The notes below the pieces were generated by a model. That model was not told the DNA's origin, ran no database searches, and saw nothing but the letters and a program-made list of their open reading frames with translations. A program made the position numbers and the translations under genes. From Chloroflexota bacterium (GTDB lineage: Bacteria; Chloroflexota; Dehalococcoidia; Bin125): a DNA stretch of 19,563 nucleotides. Within the stretch, counting starts at the first letter, position 1. Each line of letters starts with the position of its first letter. Where the stretch lies: contig JAPOXB010000155.1 of NCBI GenBank assembly GCA_026707335.1, forward strand, positions 1-19,563, given 5' to 3'. Below are positions 7,350 to 15,080 of the stretch, in pieces.

Positions 7350-9022
7350 CAGGCGGGCTCCTCAATCGTCTCGGAAAGGGCGGCGCCGGCCGGGACCATG
7401 GGCCAGACGTTCTCCACCTTGGCGGTGCGGAAGTCGATCAGTACGGGGCCGTCGACGGCCTGGGCCGCGCGGATGGCATCCCGGGCATCCTGACGGGTGG
7501 CCGCGCGCAGCCCGGCGATGCCGTAGGCGTCGGCGAGCTTCAGGAAGTCGGGCTGGCCCAGGTCCACGGAGTGGAGGTTGTCGCTGTAGAACAGCTCCTG
7601 CCACTGCCGCACCATGCCCAAGAAGCCGTTGTTGAACAGCGCGTAGCGAATGGGCAGGTTGTGGTCCTTGACGGTCTGCAACTCCTGCAGCGTCATCTGG
7701 AAGCCGCCGTCGCCGCAGATCGACCAGACCGGGTCGGACTGGGCGAACTGCGCGCCGATCGCCGCCGGGACCTCGTAGCCCATCGTGCCCAGGCCGCCGC
7801 TGGTGATCCACTGGCGGGCGCGCTGGAACGGGTAGTACTGCGCGGCCCACATCTGGTGCTGCCCGACGCCCGTGACGATCGTGGCCTCGCCGCCGGTCTC
7901 CTCGGCCAACGCGCGCACCAGCCAGGTGCCGGTCAGCTCCGACTCTTCGCCGAAGTAGTCCGTGGGGTGCTCGGCCTTGAGGTCGTCGATCCAAGCGCGC
8001 CACTCGGGGTGCTCGGCCGGCTCCAGCAGCGGCAGCAGGGCGCGCAGGGCCTCGCCGACGTCGCCCTGCACGGGCGCGTGCGTCTCGAAGTTCTTGCCGA
8101 TCTCGGCCGGGTCGATATCGATGTGGACGATCTTCGCGCCGGGGTTGAAGTCCTTGAATCGGCCCATGGCGCGGTCGTCGAAGCGCATGCCGATGCCGAC
8201 CACGACGTCGGCGGCGTCGGCGGTCATATTGCAGTAGTAGTGCCCGTGCATGCCCAGGAAGCCGTAGGACAGCGGGTGCGCGTCTGGGATCGAGGAGATG
8301 CCCAGCAGCGTCGTGATGACGGGGATGTCGGCCTTCTCGGCGACGGCGCACAACTCGGCGGAGGCGCCGGAGAGGATGACGCCCTGGCCGGCCAGGATGA
8401 CCGGCTTCTCGGCCGCGTTGATCAGCTCGGCGGCCCGCTCGACGTCGTCCTGGGCGGGGCGCGTGACGAGCGGGTAGCCGCGCAGGTGGATCTGCTCCGG
8501 GTAGCCGTCCCACTCGGCCGTCTCGATGAACACGTCCTTGGGGATGTCGACGAGCACCGGCCCCTTGCGGCCGGTCGAGGCGATGTGGAAGGCCTCCTTG
8601 ACGGCCTGTGCGATCTCGCTGGCGCGCATGACGAGGTAGTTGTGCTTCGTGATCGGCAGCGTGATGCCGGTGATGTCGGCCTCCTGGAAGCCGTCGCGGC
8701 CGAGCAGGTCGCGGGCGACGTTGCCGGTCAGCACCACCATCGGCACGGAGTCCATGTAGGCCGTGCAGATGCCGGTGACGAGGTTGGTCGCGCCGGGGCC
8801 GGAGGTCGCCAGGCAGACGCCGGTGCGCCCGCTGACGCGGGCGTAGCCGTCGGCGGCGTGGGCGGCCGCCTGCTCGTGCCGGACGAGGACGTGCCGGATG
8901 TCGGGGTACTGGACGAAGGTGTCGTAGAGCGGCAGGACGACGCCGCCCGGATAGCCGAAGACCGTTTCCACGCCCTCCGCCCGGAGACACTCAAGCAGGA
9001 TCTGTGCGCCGGTCAGTTTCAT
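7349..9022 (-). CDS. ilvB: Acetolactate synthase catalytic (large) subunit
   Basis: Thiamine-diphosphate enzyme making 2-acetolactate from two pyruvates, or acetohydroxybutyrate from pyruvate and 2-oxobutyrate; first common step of valine, leucine and isoleucine synthesis. The 557 residues show the three-domain layout: an N-terminal domain with FGYPGGVVLPLYD and catalytic glutamate 50 in VRHEQAAAHAADGYAR; the central FAD-type domain around KPVILAGQGVI; and a C-terminal diphosphate/Mg site from CGDGGFQMTLQEL to FNNGFLGMVRQWQ. GGAGAGG about 8 bases before the ATG supports the start. It is the first structural gene behind the leader-peptide attenuator at 9105-9247, so transcription of the whole operon should respond to Leu/Val-tRNA charging. 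Confidence 0.97.
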   Translation of the reverse strand: MKLTGAQILLECLRAEGVETVFGYPGGVVLPLYDTFVQYPDIRHVLVRHEQAAAHAADGYARVSGRTGVCLATSGPGATNLVTGICTAYMDSVPMVVLTGNVARDLLGRDGFQEADITGITLPITKHNYLVMRASEIAQAVKEAFHIASTGRKGPVLVDIPKDVFIETAEWDGYPEQIHLRGYPLVTRPAQDDVERAAELINAAEKPVILAGQGVILSGASAELCAVAEKADIPVITTLLGISSIPDAHPLSYGFLGMHGHYYCNMTADAADVVVGIGMRFDDRAMGRFKDFNPGAKIVHIDIDPAEIGKNFETHAPVQGDVGEALRALLPLLEPAEHPEWRAWIDDLKAEHPTDYFGEESELTGTWLVRALAEETGGEATIVTGVGQHQMWAAQYYPFQRARQWITSGGLGTMGYEVPAAIGAQFAQSDPVWSICGDGGFQMTLQELQTVKDHNLPIRYALFNNGFLGMVRQWQELFYSDNLHSVDLGQPDFLKLADAYGIAGLRAATRQDARDAIRAAQAVDGPVLIDFRTAKVENVWPMVPAGAALSETIEEPA

Positions 9023-9104
9023 CGTCGGGCCTCTCCATCCGCCGGTCGCGTCCCGTTGGGGCGGGACGGCCGGACCTCGTCGCCGGCAGTGCTCTCGCAG
9101 GAAC

Positions 9105-9131
9105 GAAAAACGCCGGTCCCCACGACCGGCG
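9105..9131 (-). terminator. Intrinsic terminator of the ilvB attenuator
   Basis: On the minus strand CGCCGGTC (9131-9124), a five-base loop and GACCGGCG (9118-9111) are followed directly by TTTTT (9110-9106). It lies about 85 bases before the ilvB start and 27 bases after the leader peptide stop, the standard arrangement of an amino-acid-operon attenuator. Confidence 0.85.
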
Positions 9132-9132
9132 C

Positions 9133-9186
9133 TGCGCTCCGTTTCGCTGGGCGACGACTACGCTTCGCCACCCCCTACGGAGCGCA
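9133..9186 (-). promoter_or_regulatory. Alternative 10-bp hairpin of the ilvB attenuator
   Basis: Plus-strand TGCGCTCCGT (9133-9142) and ACGGAGCGCA (9177-9186) are perfectly complementary. One arm lies inside the leader peptide gene just after its Val codons, and the other ends one base short of the terminator stem. Ribosome position on the leader should decide whether this stem forms. I cannot settle which alternative pairing disrupts the terminator without folding. Confidence 0.65.
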
Positions 9187-9247
9187 CCGCTACACCGACG
9201 ACCAGCAGGTCCACCGCAAGCAGGGTCTGTCGCGCCACTGTCTGCAC
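9158..9247 (-). CDS. ilvB operon leader peptide, Leu/Val-rich
   Basis: A 29-codon frame opens with GTG at 9247, preceded by CGGAG about 6 bases upstream, and ends with TAG at 9158. Its centre reads TLLAVDLLVVGVAV: four leucine and five valine codons within 14 codons, with one more valine soon after. This is how leader peptides of ilv attenuators look, such as the valine- and leucine-rich IlvBL of E. coli. It sits between a promoter-like site and an intrinsic terminator upstream of ilvB. The peptide has no expected function beyond letting the ribosome sense charged tRNA-Leu and tRNA-Val. An overlapping ATG frame (27 codons, from 9271-9269) lacks this bias. Confidence 0.8.
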   Translation of the reverse strand: MQTVARQTLLAVDLLVVGVAVRSVGGGEA

Positions 9248-9277
9248 TCCCGGCTCCGAAGCAATTGAGCCATCCGC

Positions 9278-9307
9278 ACTGTAGCCCACCGCGCCGCCGC
9301 CTGTGAA
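9278..9307 (-). promoter_or_regulatory. Promoter of the ilvB operon
   Basis: On the minus strand TTCACA (9307-9302, five of six matches to TTGACA) and TACAGT (9283-9278, four of six to TATAAT) are spaced by 18 bases. Initiation near 9271 would leave about 24 bases before the leader-peptide GTG at 9247. It lies 10 bases past the stop of the upstream flavoprotein gene. Confidence 0.6.
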
Positions 9308-9316
9308 GCGCCGCCG

Positions 9317-10516
9317 TTAACGCACGGTTGCCCGCCGCCCGGCGCGGCGCCGGCGCTGCGACACCCGGCGCGCTGCCCGGCGCGCGGCGAGGTCGAAGCA
9401 GGGCGCGAGGGGACCGAACCGGCGGCGCACGTGCACGTAGTCGGTCTCGCCGCGGACGAGGCGGCAGAGCATGCGGCGGAAGCGCCCCGAGCGGCGCATG
9501 ATCTGGACGTACGGCCAGGGATGGTCGTGGAGCAGATCGTAGAGCTGGCGGGAGACGGCCAGATCGGCGTCGATGGTCTCCTCCAGCGCGCGCTGGTAGC
9601 CGCCGAGGTCCGCCGCCTCCCCCGCCAGCAGACGAGCGATCGCCGCGGCGGCCATGCGGCCGGAGCGGAAGGCGTTGCCGATCCCTTCGCCGGAGAGCTG
9701 GTCGACGAGGCCGGCGGCGTCGCCCACAAGCGCCACGCGCCCGACGACCACCGGGCTGCCGACGTCCCGCAGGGGCAGGCGGTAGCCGCGGTGGCCGGCC
9801 AGCTCCGGGGCGGCGAATCGCTCCATGGCGCCGTAGGCGTCGAGTTCCCCGCGCAGCCTGGGGCCGATCCCGAGCCAGCCGCCGACGCCGATGTTGCAGT
9901 GGTCACCCTTCGGGAAGACCCAGCCGTAACCGCCCGGCATGCTGCCCAGCTCGATGCCGACGTGGCGCGACCAGTCACCGGGCACGCCGGGGCTGTCGGC
10001 CTCCATCGCGACGGCGGCGCGCAGCGGCGGCAGCCCCACCGCCCGCCGGCAAACGCCGTTGACGCCGTCGGCCGCGACGAGCGTGGCCGCGCTGACCGCG
10101 TCGCCATCCTCGAAGCGGACCGTCACATGGGCGGCGTCCGGCTCGACGCCGCGCACGCGGCGGTCGTCCTGGAAGGTCGCGCCCGCCGCCACGGCCTGCT
10201 CGGCCAGGTAGGCGTCGAGGCGCGCGCGCCGGGTCATGTGGACGAGCGGCGCGTCGGAGTGGTACTCGAAGGTCCAGTCGCGGCGATAGCGCACGCGGAA
10301 GTCGGACAGCGTGCGCTCGACGACCGGCTCGATCGAGAACGGCAGGTGGCGGGCCGCCCCGATGAGCACGCCGCCGCCGCAGGGCTTGTCGCGGGGGAAG
10401 GCCGCCCGATCGACGAGCAGCACGCGCGCGCCCGCGGCGGCGAGGTCGTGGGCGGCGAGCGAGCCGGCCGGCCCCGCCCCCACGACGATCGTGTCGTACC
10501 GTGCCTCGGCGGTCAT
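9317..10516 (-). CDS. Geranylgeranyl reductase family FAD-dependent oxidoreductase
   Basis: A 399-residue flavoprotein of the geranylgeranyl-reductase/PHBH-like superfamily. It starts with the dinucleotide fold TIVVGAGPAGSLAAHDLA (GxGxxG at residues 13-18) and the acidic strand end VLLVDRAAFP, followed by the family motif KPCGGG (about 44-49). It also has GWVFPKGDHCNIGVGG and the second FAD motif ALVGDAAGLVDQLSGEGIG. Members saturate isoprenoid chains of lipids, quinones or chlorophyll precursors; the actual substrate here is not readable. The C-terminus is strongly arginine-rich. It lies 24 bases after the plsY-like gene, suggesting a shared membrane-lipid theme. No strong ribosome site precedes the ATG, but the only nearby upstream ATG is stopped within five codons. 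Confidence 0.85.
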   Translation of the reverse strand: MTAEARYDTIVVGAGPAGSLAAHDLAAAGARVLLVDRAAFPRDKPCGGGVLIGAARHLPFSIEPVVERTLSDFRVRYRRDWTFEYHSDAPLVHMTRRARLDAYLAEQAVAAGATFQDDRRVRGVEPDAAHVTVRFEDGDAVSAATLVAADGVNGVCRRAVGLPPLRAAVAMEADSPGVPGDWSRHVGIELGSMPGGYGWVFPKGDHCNIGVGGWLGIGPRLRGELDAYGAMERFAAPELAGHRGYRLPLRDVGSPVVVGRVALVGDAAGLVDQLSGEGIGNAFRSGRMAAAAIARLLAGEAADLGGYQRALEETIDADLAVSRQLYDLLHDHPWPYVQIMRRSGRFRRMLCRLVRGETDYVHVRRRFGPLAPCFDLAARRAARRVSQRRRRAGRRATVR

Positions 10517-10540
10517 GGCGCTGTGCTCATCGGAGGGCGC

Positions 10541-11134
10541 TCATGGATCCTCGCGCGCGGCGCGGGCCGCCTGGGCGCGCCGCCAGCGATCGAAGCCAGC
10601 CTTGAGGCCCGCGAGGATGGGCGCGGTGAAGCAGAACACGATCACCTCGACGGGCTGATCGGCGGCGACGGCGAGGAACGGCAGCGGCGCGGCGACCATC
10701 AGGATGCCGAGTTCGGCGATGCGGACGATGAGGAAGACGGTCCCGCCGACGGCCATCGTGATGCCGAACTGCCAGGGGAGGAAGGCGCCGGCCGCGCCGA
10801 GCACGGTGGCGGCGCCGCGGCCGCCGCGGAAGCCCAGCCAGATGGGGAACATGTGCGCCACGATGACGATGTAGCCGCAGGCCACCCACCAGCCGACCGG
10901 CAGGTCGAGCCAGCGCGCGATGGAGACCGCCAGGAGGCCCTTGCCGATGTCCCCCAGCAGCGCGATGTGGCCCCAGGGCGGGCCGGCGCCCTCGCGCATC
11001 GCGTTGGCGGAGCCCACGTTCAGGTCGCCCACGACGCGCAGGTCCTCGCCGCCGCTGCGCCAGTAGAACATCAGCCAACTGACCGGGATGGAGCCGATGA
11101 GGTAAGCCAGAACGACGGCGAGCGCCTCGGTCAC
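10541..11134 (-). CDS. PlsY-like glycerol-3-phosphate acyltransferase, divergent
   Basis: A 197-residue polytopic membrane protein of the PlsY family, which transfers acyl groups from acyl-phosphate to glycerol-3-phosphate. Around five hydrophobic segments are visible. The N-terminal LAYLIGSIPVSWL and the motif AHMFPIWLGFRGGRGAATVLG match PlsY motif 2. Motif 1 is altered to GDLNVGSANAMR, keeping the N-x-G-x2-N-x2-R spacing but not the usual GATN. The C-terminal motif with a conserved asparagine and glutamate is not apparent. It begins with GTG at 11134 behind a GAGG. It lies between ilvE and the flavoprotein gene in one transcription unit. It could be a paralogue with a different acyl acceptor. 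Confidence 0.8.
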   Translation of the reverse strand: MTEALAVVLAYLIGSIPVSWLMFYWRSGGEDLRVVGDLNVGSANAMREGAGPPWGHIALLGDIGKGLLAVSIARWLDLPVGWWVACGYIVIVAHMFPIWLGFRGGRGAATVLGAAGAFLPWQFGITMAVGGTVFLIVRIAELGILMVAAPLPFLAVAADQPVEVIVFCFTAPILAGLKAGFDRWRRAQAARAAREDP

Positions 11135-11179
11135 GGGAGCCGCCTCGCTCTCGCGGTTCGCGCGGCGGACACCCGGCCG

Positions 11180-12121
11180 TCAGGCCCCGACCAACTCCGC
11201 CGCCGGGATGGGGATCAGCCAGCGCTCGTACTGCGGCAGGCGGCCCAGGATCGCGTCGAAGAACAGCTTCTGCAACTCCCCCGAGACGGTCCCGATGCCG
11301 CCGTCGCCGATGGGCCGGTTGTCGATCTCCAGGATGGGCGTGACGTGGGCCGCGGTGCCGGTCATGAAGACCTCGTCGGCGACGTACAGCTCGCTGCGGT
11401 CGATGGTGCGCTCGACGGTCGGCAGGCCCAACTCGGCCTGGGCCAGCTCGATCACCGTGGCGCGGGTGATCCCCACCAGGATGTTGTCCGATGAGGGCGG
11501 CGTGACGAGGGCGCCGTCCTGCACCATGAAGATGTTCTCGCCGCTGCCCTCCGCGACGTGGCCGTCGGCGTTGAGCATGATCGCTTCCTCGTAGCCGTTG
11601 TTGTAAGCCTCCGTCTTGGCGAGGGCGGAGTTGATGTAGACGCCGTTGACCTTGGCGCGGACGGGGATCGAGGTGTCGTCCGCGCGCCGCCACGAGGACG
11701 TGCAGCAGCGGATGCCGGCGTCCAGGTCGAGGTAGGGCCCGAATGGGGCGCAGTAGATCAGCACGTCGTCCTCGACGTCGTGCAGGCGGACGCCCAGCAC
11801 CTCCTGCGACTTGTAGACCATGGGCCGCACGTAGAGGTCCTCGCGGAAACCGCTGTTCATGACGAGTTGGCGCGTGAGGTCGAGCAGGTCGTCGTCGCTG
11901 TAGCGCAGCTCCATCATCAGCACCCGCGCCGACTTGCGCAGGCGTTCCAGATGCTCGCGCGCGCGGAACAGGTAGAGCGTTTCGTGCTCGACGTTCCAAT
12001 TCGCCCGGATGCCCTCGAAGACGGCGGTGCCGTAGTTGAAGGCGTGCGTCATCAGACCGATCTTCGCGTCGGCCAGGGGCATCATCTCACCCTTGAGGAA
12101 GGCGTAGGGGGTGCCGGGCAT
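11180..12121 (-). CDS. ilvE: Branched-chain amino acid aminotransferase
   Basis: Fold-type IV PLP enzyme transferring the amino group from glutamate to the 2-oxo acids of valine, leucine and isoleucine, the last step of all three pathways. The 313-residue protein shows HAFNYGTAVFEGIRAN near the N-terminus, the PLP lysine (K157) in VRAKVNGVYINSALAK, and EGSGENIFMVQDG, GITRATVIELA and LYVADEVFMTGTAAHVTPI. AAGGAG 9 bases before the ATG at 12121 sets the start; the open frame upstream of it is not protein-like. It heads a cluster with the plsY-like and flavoprotein genes, transcribed toward but separately from the ilvB operon. D-amino acid transferase and aminodeoxychorismate lyase are less likely given the BCAT-type motifs. 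Confidence 0.94.
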   Translation of the reverse strand: MPGTPYAFLKGEMMPLADAKIGLMTHAFNYGTAVFEGIRANWNVEHETLYLFRAREHLERLRKSARVLMMELRYSDDDLLDLTRQLVMNSGFREDLYVRPMVYKSQEVLGVRLHDVEDDVLIYCAPFGPYLDLDAGIRCCTSSWRRADDTSIPVRAKVNGVYINSALAKTEAYNNGYEEAIMLNADGHVAEGSGENIFMVQDGALVTPPSSDNILVGITRATVIELAQAELGLPTVERTIDRSELYVADEVFMTGTAAHVTPILEIDNRPIGDGGIGTVSGELQKLFFDAILGRLPQYERWLIPIPAAELVGA

Positions 12122-12315
12122 GGGCGATTCTCCTTCGCAACCGCGCCAGTATAGGCGCACGATGGCCCTTCGCTCCGTTGCCGCCGCCCGCGACCGGCGC
12201 CCGCTGGCGAGCGGGCGGCCGATCCGGGTACGCTGCCAGCCGAGACAGGCTCCGTCGCGACCGCGAATGGCCGCCCGCACGGGCGGCCCGCGCGCGACTG
12301 GAGGGAGGCGAGCGG
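12122..12315. promoter_or_regulatory. Divergent promoter region, ilvE / MBL-fold hydrolase
   Basis: This spacer drives genes both ways. For ilvE, TATACT (12153-12148, minus) is a good -10 box 27 bases before the ATG, but no clear -35 is seen. Two strong hairpins are present: 12198-12205/12210-12217 (8 bp, GGCG loop) and 12269-12277/12280-12288 (9 bp, CA at the centre). The second lies in the leader of the plus-strand hydrolase, about 28 bases before its ATG. TACGCT at 12229-12234 is a possible plus-strand -10 box. Confidence 0.4.
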
Positions 12316-13224
12316 ATGCCGGCAGCACGCTATCACGTCGGCGGCTTGGCGATCCGCGTCCTCTCCGACGGTTGCTCCTGGCAGGACGCGGGCGCCGTGC
12401 ACGGGCTCGTGCCGCGCGTGATGTGGGAGCGGGTGACGACGGACCTGAACGCGCAGCATCAGATCCCGCTCGCGCTCAACTGCCTGCTGCTGGAGTCGGA
12501 CGGGAAGACCGTGCTGATCGAGACGGGCCAGGGCGACAAGGACTTCGACCTGCTGCGGGCGCGGGGCGGCGCGGTGGGGCACGGCAAGCTGCTCGACGCG
12601 CTGGCCGCCGAGGGCGTCGCGCCGGACGACGTGGACATCGTGATCAACACGCACCTGCACAACGACCACTGCGGCTGGAACACGCGCCGCATTGGCGGCG
12701 AACTGCGGCCCACGTTCCCCAACGCCCGCTACGTCATGCAGGCGGGCGAGTGGGACGTCGCGACGCACACCAACGAGCGCACCCGCGCCACGTATCTGGC
12801 CGACAACCTGCTCCCCCTGCGCGAGGCGGGACAGCTGGACCTCATCGACGGGGAGACGGCGGTGACCTCGCAGCTCACGGTCGTCGAGACGCCGGGGCAC
12901 ACGGCCGACCACGCCTCGGTGCTGATCCGCGACGGCGGCGAGACGGCGATCTACATCGGCGACATCGCGCAGCACCGGGTGCAACTGGAGCGCGTGGCCT
13001 GGATCAGCGCCTTCGACGTACTGCCGCTGGTCAGCCTGGAGACGAAGAAGCGGCTCGTCCGCGAGGCCGTCGCCGGCAATCACCTGATCCTCTCGGTGCA
13101 CACGCCCTACCCGGGCGCGGGGCGGCTGGTGCAGCGCGAGGGCCGGAACCATTTCATCGACGAGGCGCCGGAGCGCGACCACGAGCCGGTCGCGACGAGC
13201 GCTGCAAGCAGAGGAGGAGCCTGA
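12316..13224 (+). CDS. Metallo-beta-lactamase-fold hydrolase
   Basis: A 302-residue protein with the full set of dinuclear zinc ligands of the MBL superfamily: H113-x-H115-x-D117-H118 in NTHLHNDHCGWN, H195 in ETPGHTADH, D216 in YIGDIAQH and H262 in VHTPYPGAG. The layout and absence of an export signal resemble the AiiA/AttM lactonase-like branch that includes many uncharacterised cytoplasmic hydrolases. The substrate (lactone, ester or other) cannot be read. GGAGG 9 bases before the ATG supports the start; longer frames upstream are repeats of the leader. Its stop overlaps the next start (TGATG), so it heads a three-gene unit with a molybdoenzyme gene. Confidence 0.85.
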   Translation: MPAARYHVGGLAIRVLSDGCSWQDAGAVHGLVPRVMWERVTTDLNAQHQIPLALNCLLLESDGKTVLIETGQGDKDFDLLRARGGAVGHGKLLDALAAEGVAPDDVDIVINTHLHNDHCGWNTRRIGGELRPTFPNARYVMQAGEWDVATHTNERTRATYLADNLLPLREAGQLDLIDGETAVTSQLTVVETPGHTADHASVLIRDGGETAIYIGDIAQHRVQLERVAWISAFDVLPLVSLETKKRLVREAVAGNHLILSVHTPYPGAGRLVQREGRNHFIDEAPERDHEPVATSAASRGGA

Positions 13225-13859
13225 TGGTAGGAGGCGGCATCAACGAGGCGGAGATGCAGGCCGCCCAGCAGAGGATCGCGGCCGAGCGGAGACGGATCCG
13301 TCACTTCACGTTCGAGAAGGAGATGGGGGACGACTGGGTCGGCACGCTGTCCGAGACGGACGAGACGCCGCCGCTGGACGCGGTCGACGGCGTCTATCTG
13401 ATCCTGGGCTACAAGGACCGGATGGTGGTGGTCCGGGGCGAAGGCGAGTCGCAGTTCCGCATCCCGCGGCTGCACGTCGATGAGGCGGCGCGCGACACGT
13501 CGGCTCGGGGCGGCCCGGCCGCGCAGTTGAACCGCTGGCTGAAGCCGGTCTGCCGGGGGCAGTGGGGAGTCCATCTCAAGGAGTGGACGCAGCACACCCG
13601 CTTCGAGCTGGAACCCACGCCGGAGAACACGGCGGTGGCGCCGGAAACCAGACGCTACGAGCTGTTCCTCTACGGCGCCGCGAGCAAGCTGGACGACCTG
13701 CCTGACGGCAGCGCTTGGGCGCGCCGCGCGGTGACACGGAAGGACTTCAACCGGCTGATCCAGACCGGCTACACCGAGTTCGAGGAGACCGTCCGGGACG
13801 TGCACGAGGCGTACGTCGTGCAGTGGGAGCGAGCCGCCGCGCACGCCCGCCGGGGCTAG
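13224..13859 (+). CDS. Uncharacterised 211-residue protein
   Basis: I do not recognise this family. The start ATG overlaps the hydrolase stop and has GAGGAG 6 bases upstream. The N-terminus (residues about 8-30) is a charged helix, EMQAAQQRIAAERRRIRHF. Alternating strand-like stretches follow (VYLILGYKDRMVVVRG, RYELFLYGA), and then an acidic helical C-terminus, FNRLIQTGYTEFEETVRDVHEAYVVQWERAA. There is no signal peptide, membrane segment or cysteine cluster, and only one cysteine is seen, in KPVCRGQWG. The strand pattern is loosely Nudix-like, but no Nudix box is present, so I do not assign it. Translational coupling implies it works with the MBL-fold hydrolase or the downstream molybdoenzyme. 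Confidence 0.75.
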   Translation: MVGGGINEAEMQAAQQRIAAERRRIRHFTFEKEMGDDWVGTLSETDETPPLDAVDGVYLILGYKDRMVVVRGEGESQFRIPRLHVDEAARDTSARGGPAAQLNRWLKPVCRGQWGVHLKEWTQHTRFELEPTPENTAVAPETRRYELFLYGAASKLDDLPDGSAWARRAVTRKDFNRLIQTGYTEFEETVRDVHEAYVVQWERAAAHARRG

Positions 13860-13880
13860 CCGCGCGATCGCGAGCCGGTC

Positions 13881-15080
13881 ATGCCCTTGCACCGGCGCCG
13901 AACCTCGCGGCGGAGCCTGCTGGGCGCCGGCGCCAGAGCGGGCGTGGGCGCGCTCGGCCTCGCCCTGGTCGGCTGCGCCGACCGACCCAGCGCGATACCA
14001 GCGCTCGGCGCGGGGGAGTCCCCGGCCTGGTTCAAGGACACCGCGCCGTTCATCGTCCATGACGACGGCAAGAGCCTCGAGGCCCGTCTGGAACTCATGC
14101 GGGGGCTCATCACGCCCCAGCGGCTCTTCTTCGTGCGCAACAACTCGGTCAGCCTCGACGTGGACGCGGCGCGCTGGCGGCTGTCGGTCGAAGGCGACGC
14201 CGTGGAGCGGCCGCGCGAACTGTCGTACGCCGACCTGCTCGACATGCCGAGCCGCACCCTGGTCTCGTACCTGGAGTGCGCCGGCAATCAGCGGGCGATG
14301 TTCGACCTCGTCACAGGGCGCGCGGCCGGCGGGACGCAGTGGGCGACGGGCGGCGTCGGCAACGGCGTCTGGACGGGCGTCTCGCTGTGGGACGTACTGG
14401 CGGCTGCGGGCGTGCGGGACGACGCCGTCAGCGTGCTCCTGATAGGCCTCGACGCGGAGTCGCCCGAGCAGGGGTTCCGCCGCGTCCTGCCCATCGAGAA
14501 GGCGCGCCATCCCGACACCCTGCTGGCCTACGCCCTCAACGGAGAGGCGCTGCCCAAGGACCACGGCTACCCGCTGCGGGCCCTCGTCCCGGGCTGGGTG
14601 GGGAGCTCCAGCATCAAGTGGCTGAGCCGCATCGTCGTGTCCGCCGAGCCGCTCTGGACGCGCAACAACACGACCTCGTACGTCCTCATCGGCGACGACT
14701 ACCCGCCGGAAGGGGAGGCGCTCGGCACGGTGGTGACGGAGCAGTCGATCAAGAGCGCGTTGGCCCTGCCCTGGCCGGCGACGCTGGAGCCCGGCTCACA
14801 GCGGATCCGGGGCTACGCCCAATCGCCGCACGGCCCGATCACGCGTGTCGAATGGAGCACCGACAGCGGAGCGACCTGGCGCGACGCGGCGGTGCTCGAT
14901 CCCCAGCCGCAGTACTCCTGGGCGCGCTTCGAGTTCACCTGGGACGCCCGCCCCGGCGAACACGTCGTCATGACGCGCGCCACCGACGCTTCGGGCGCCG
15001 TCCAGCCCGACGACGTCCCGTTCAACAAGAAGGGCTATCTCTTCAACCGCCCTCTGCCGCACCCGATCAGCGTCGGCTGA
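13881..15080 (+). CDS. Sulfite oxidase-family molybdopterin oxidoreductase, Tat lipoprotein
   Basis: A 399-residue enzyme of the sulfite oxidase/SorA-SoxC superfamily. The N-terminus has tandem arginines (RRRTSRRSLLGAG) and a hydrophobic stretch ending in a lipobox L-V-G-C with cysteine 32, so it is predicted to be exported folded by Tat and lipid-anchored outside the membrane. The molybdenum-ligating cysteine is C133 in YLECAGNQR, and upstream FFVRNNSVS matches the active-site arginine region. SSIKWLSRIVV and the C-terminal Mo-co dimerisation-type domain (from about residue 290, with ITRVEWSTDSGATW) complete the fold. Sulfite as substrate is not certain. No cytochrome partner is adjacent. 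It begins 22 bases after the previous gene, with a weak ribosome site. Confidence 0.9.
   Translation: MPLHRRRTSRRSLLGAGARAGVGALGLALVGCADRPSAIPALGAGESPAWFKDTAPFIVHDDGKSLEARLELMRGLITPQRLFFVRNNSVSLDVDAARWRLSVEGDAVERPRELSYADLLDMPSRTLVSYLECAGNQRAMFDLVTGRAAGGTQWATGGVGNGVWTGVSLWDVLAAAGVRDDAVSVLLIGLDAESPEQGFRRVLPIEKARHPDTLLAYALNGEALPKDHGYPLRALVPGWVGSSSIKWLSRIVVSAEPLWTRNNTTSYVLIGDDYPPEGEALGTVVTEQSIKSALALPWPATLEPGSQRIRGYAQSPHGPITRVEWSTDSGATWRDAAVLDPQPQYSWARFEFTWDARPGEHVVMTRATDASGAVQPDDVPFNKKGYLFNRPLPHPISVG

Noticed and set aside
9190..9271. Alternative ATG frame overlapping the ilvB leader peptide
   Set aside because: It encodes Arg/Trp/Cys-rich residues with few branched-chain codons, so it does not fit an ilv leader; the GTG frame does.
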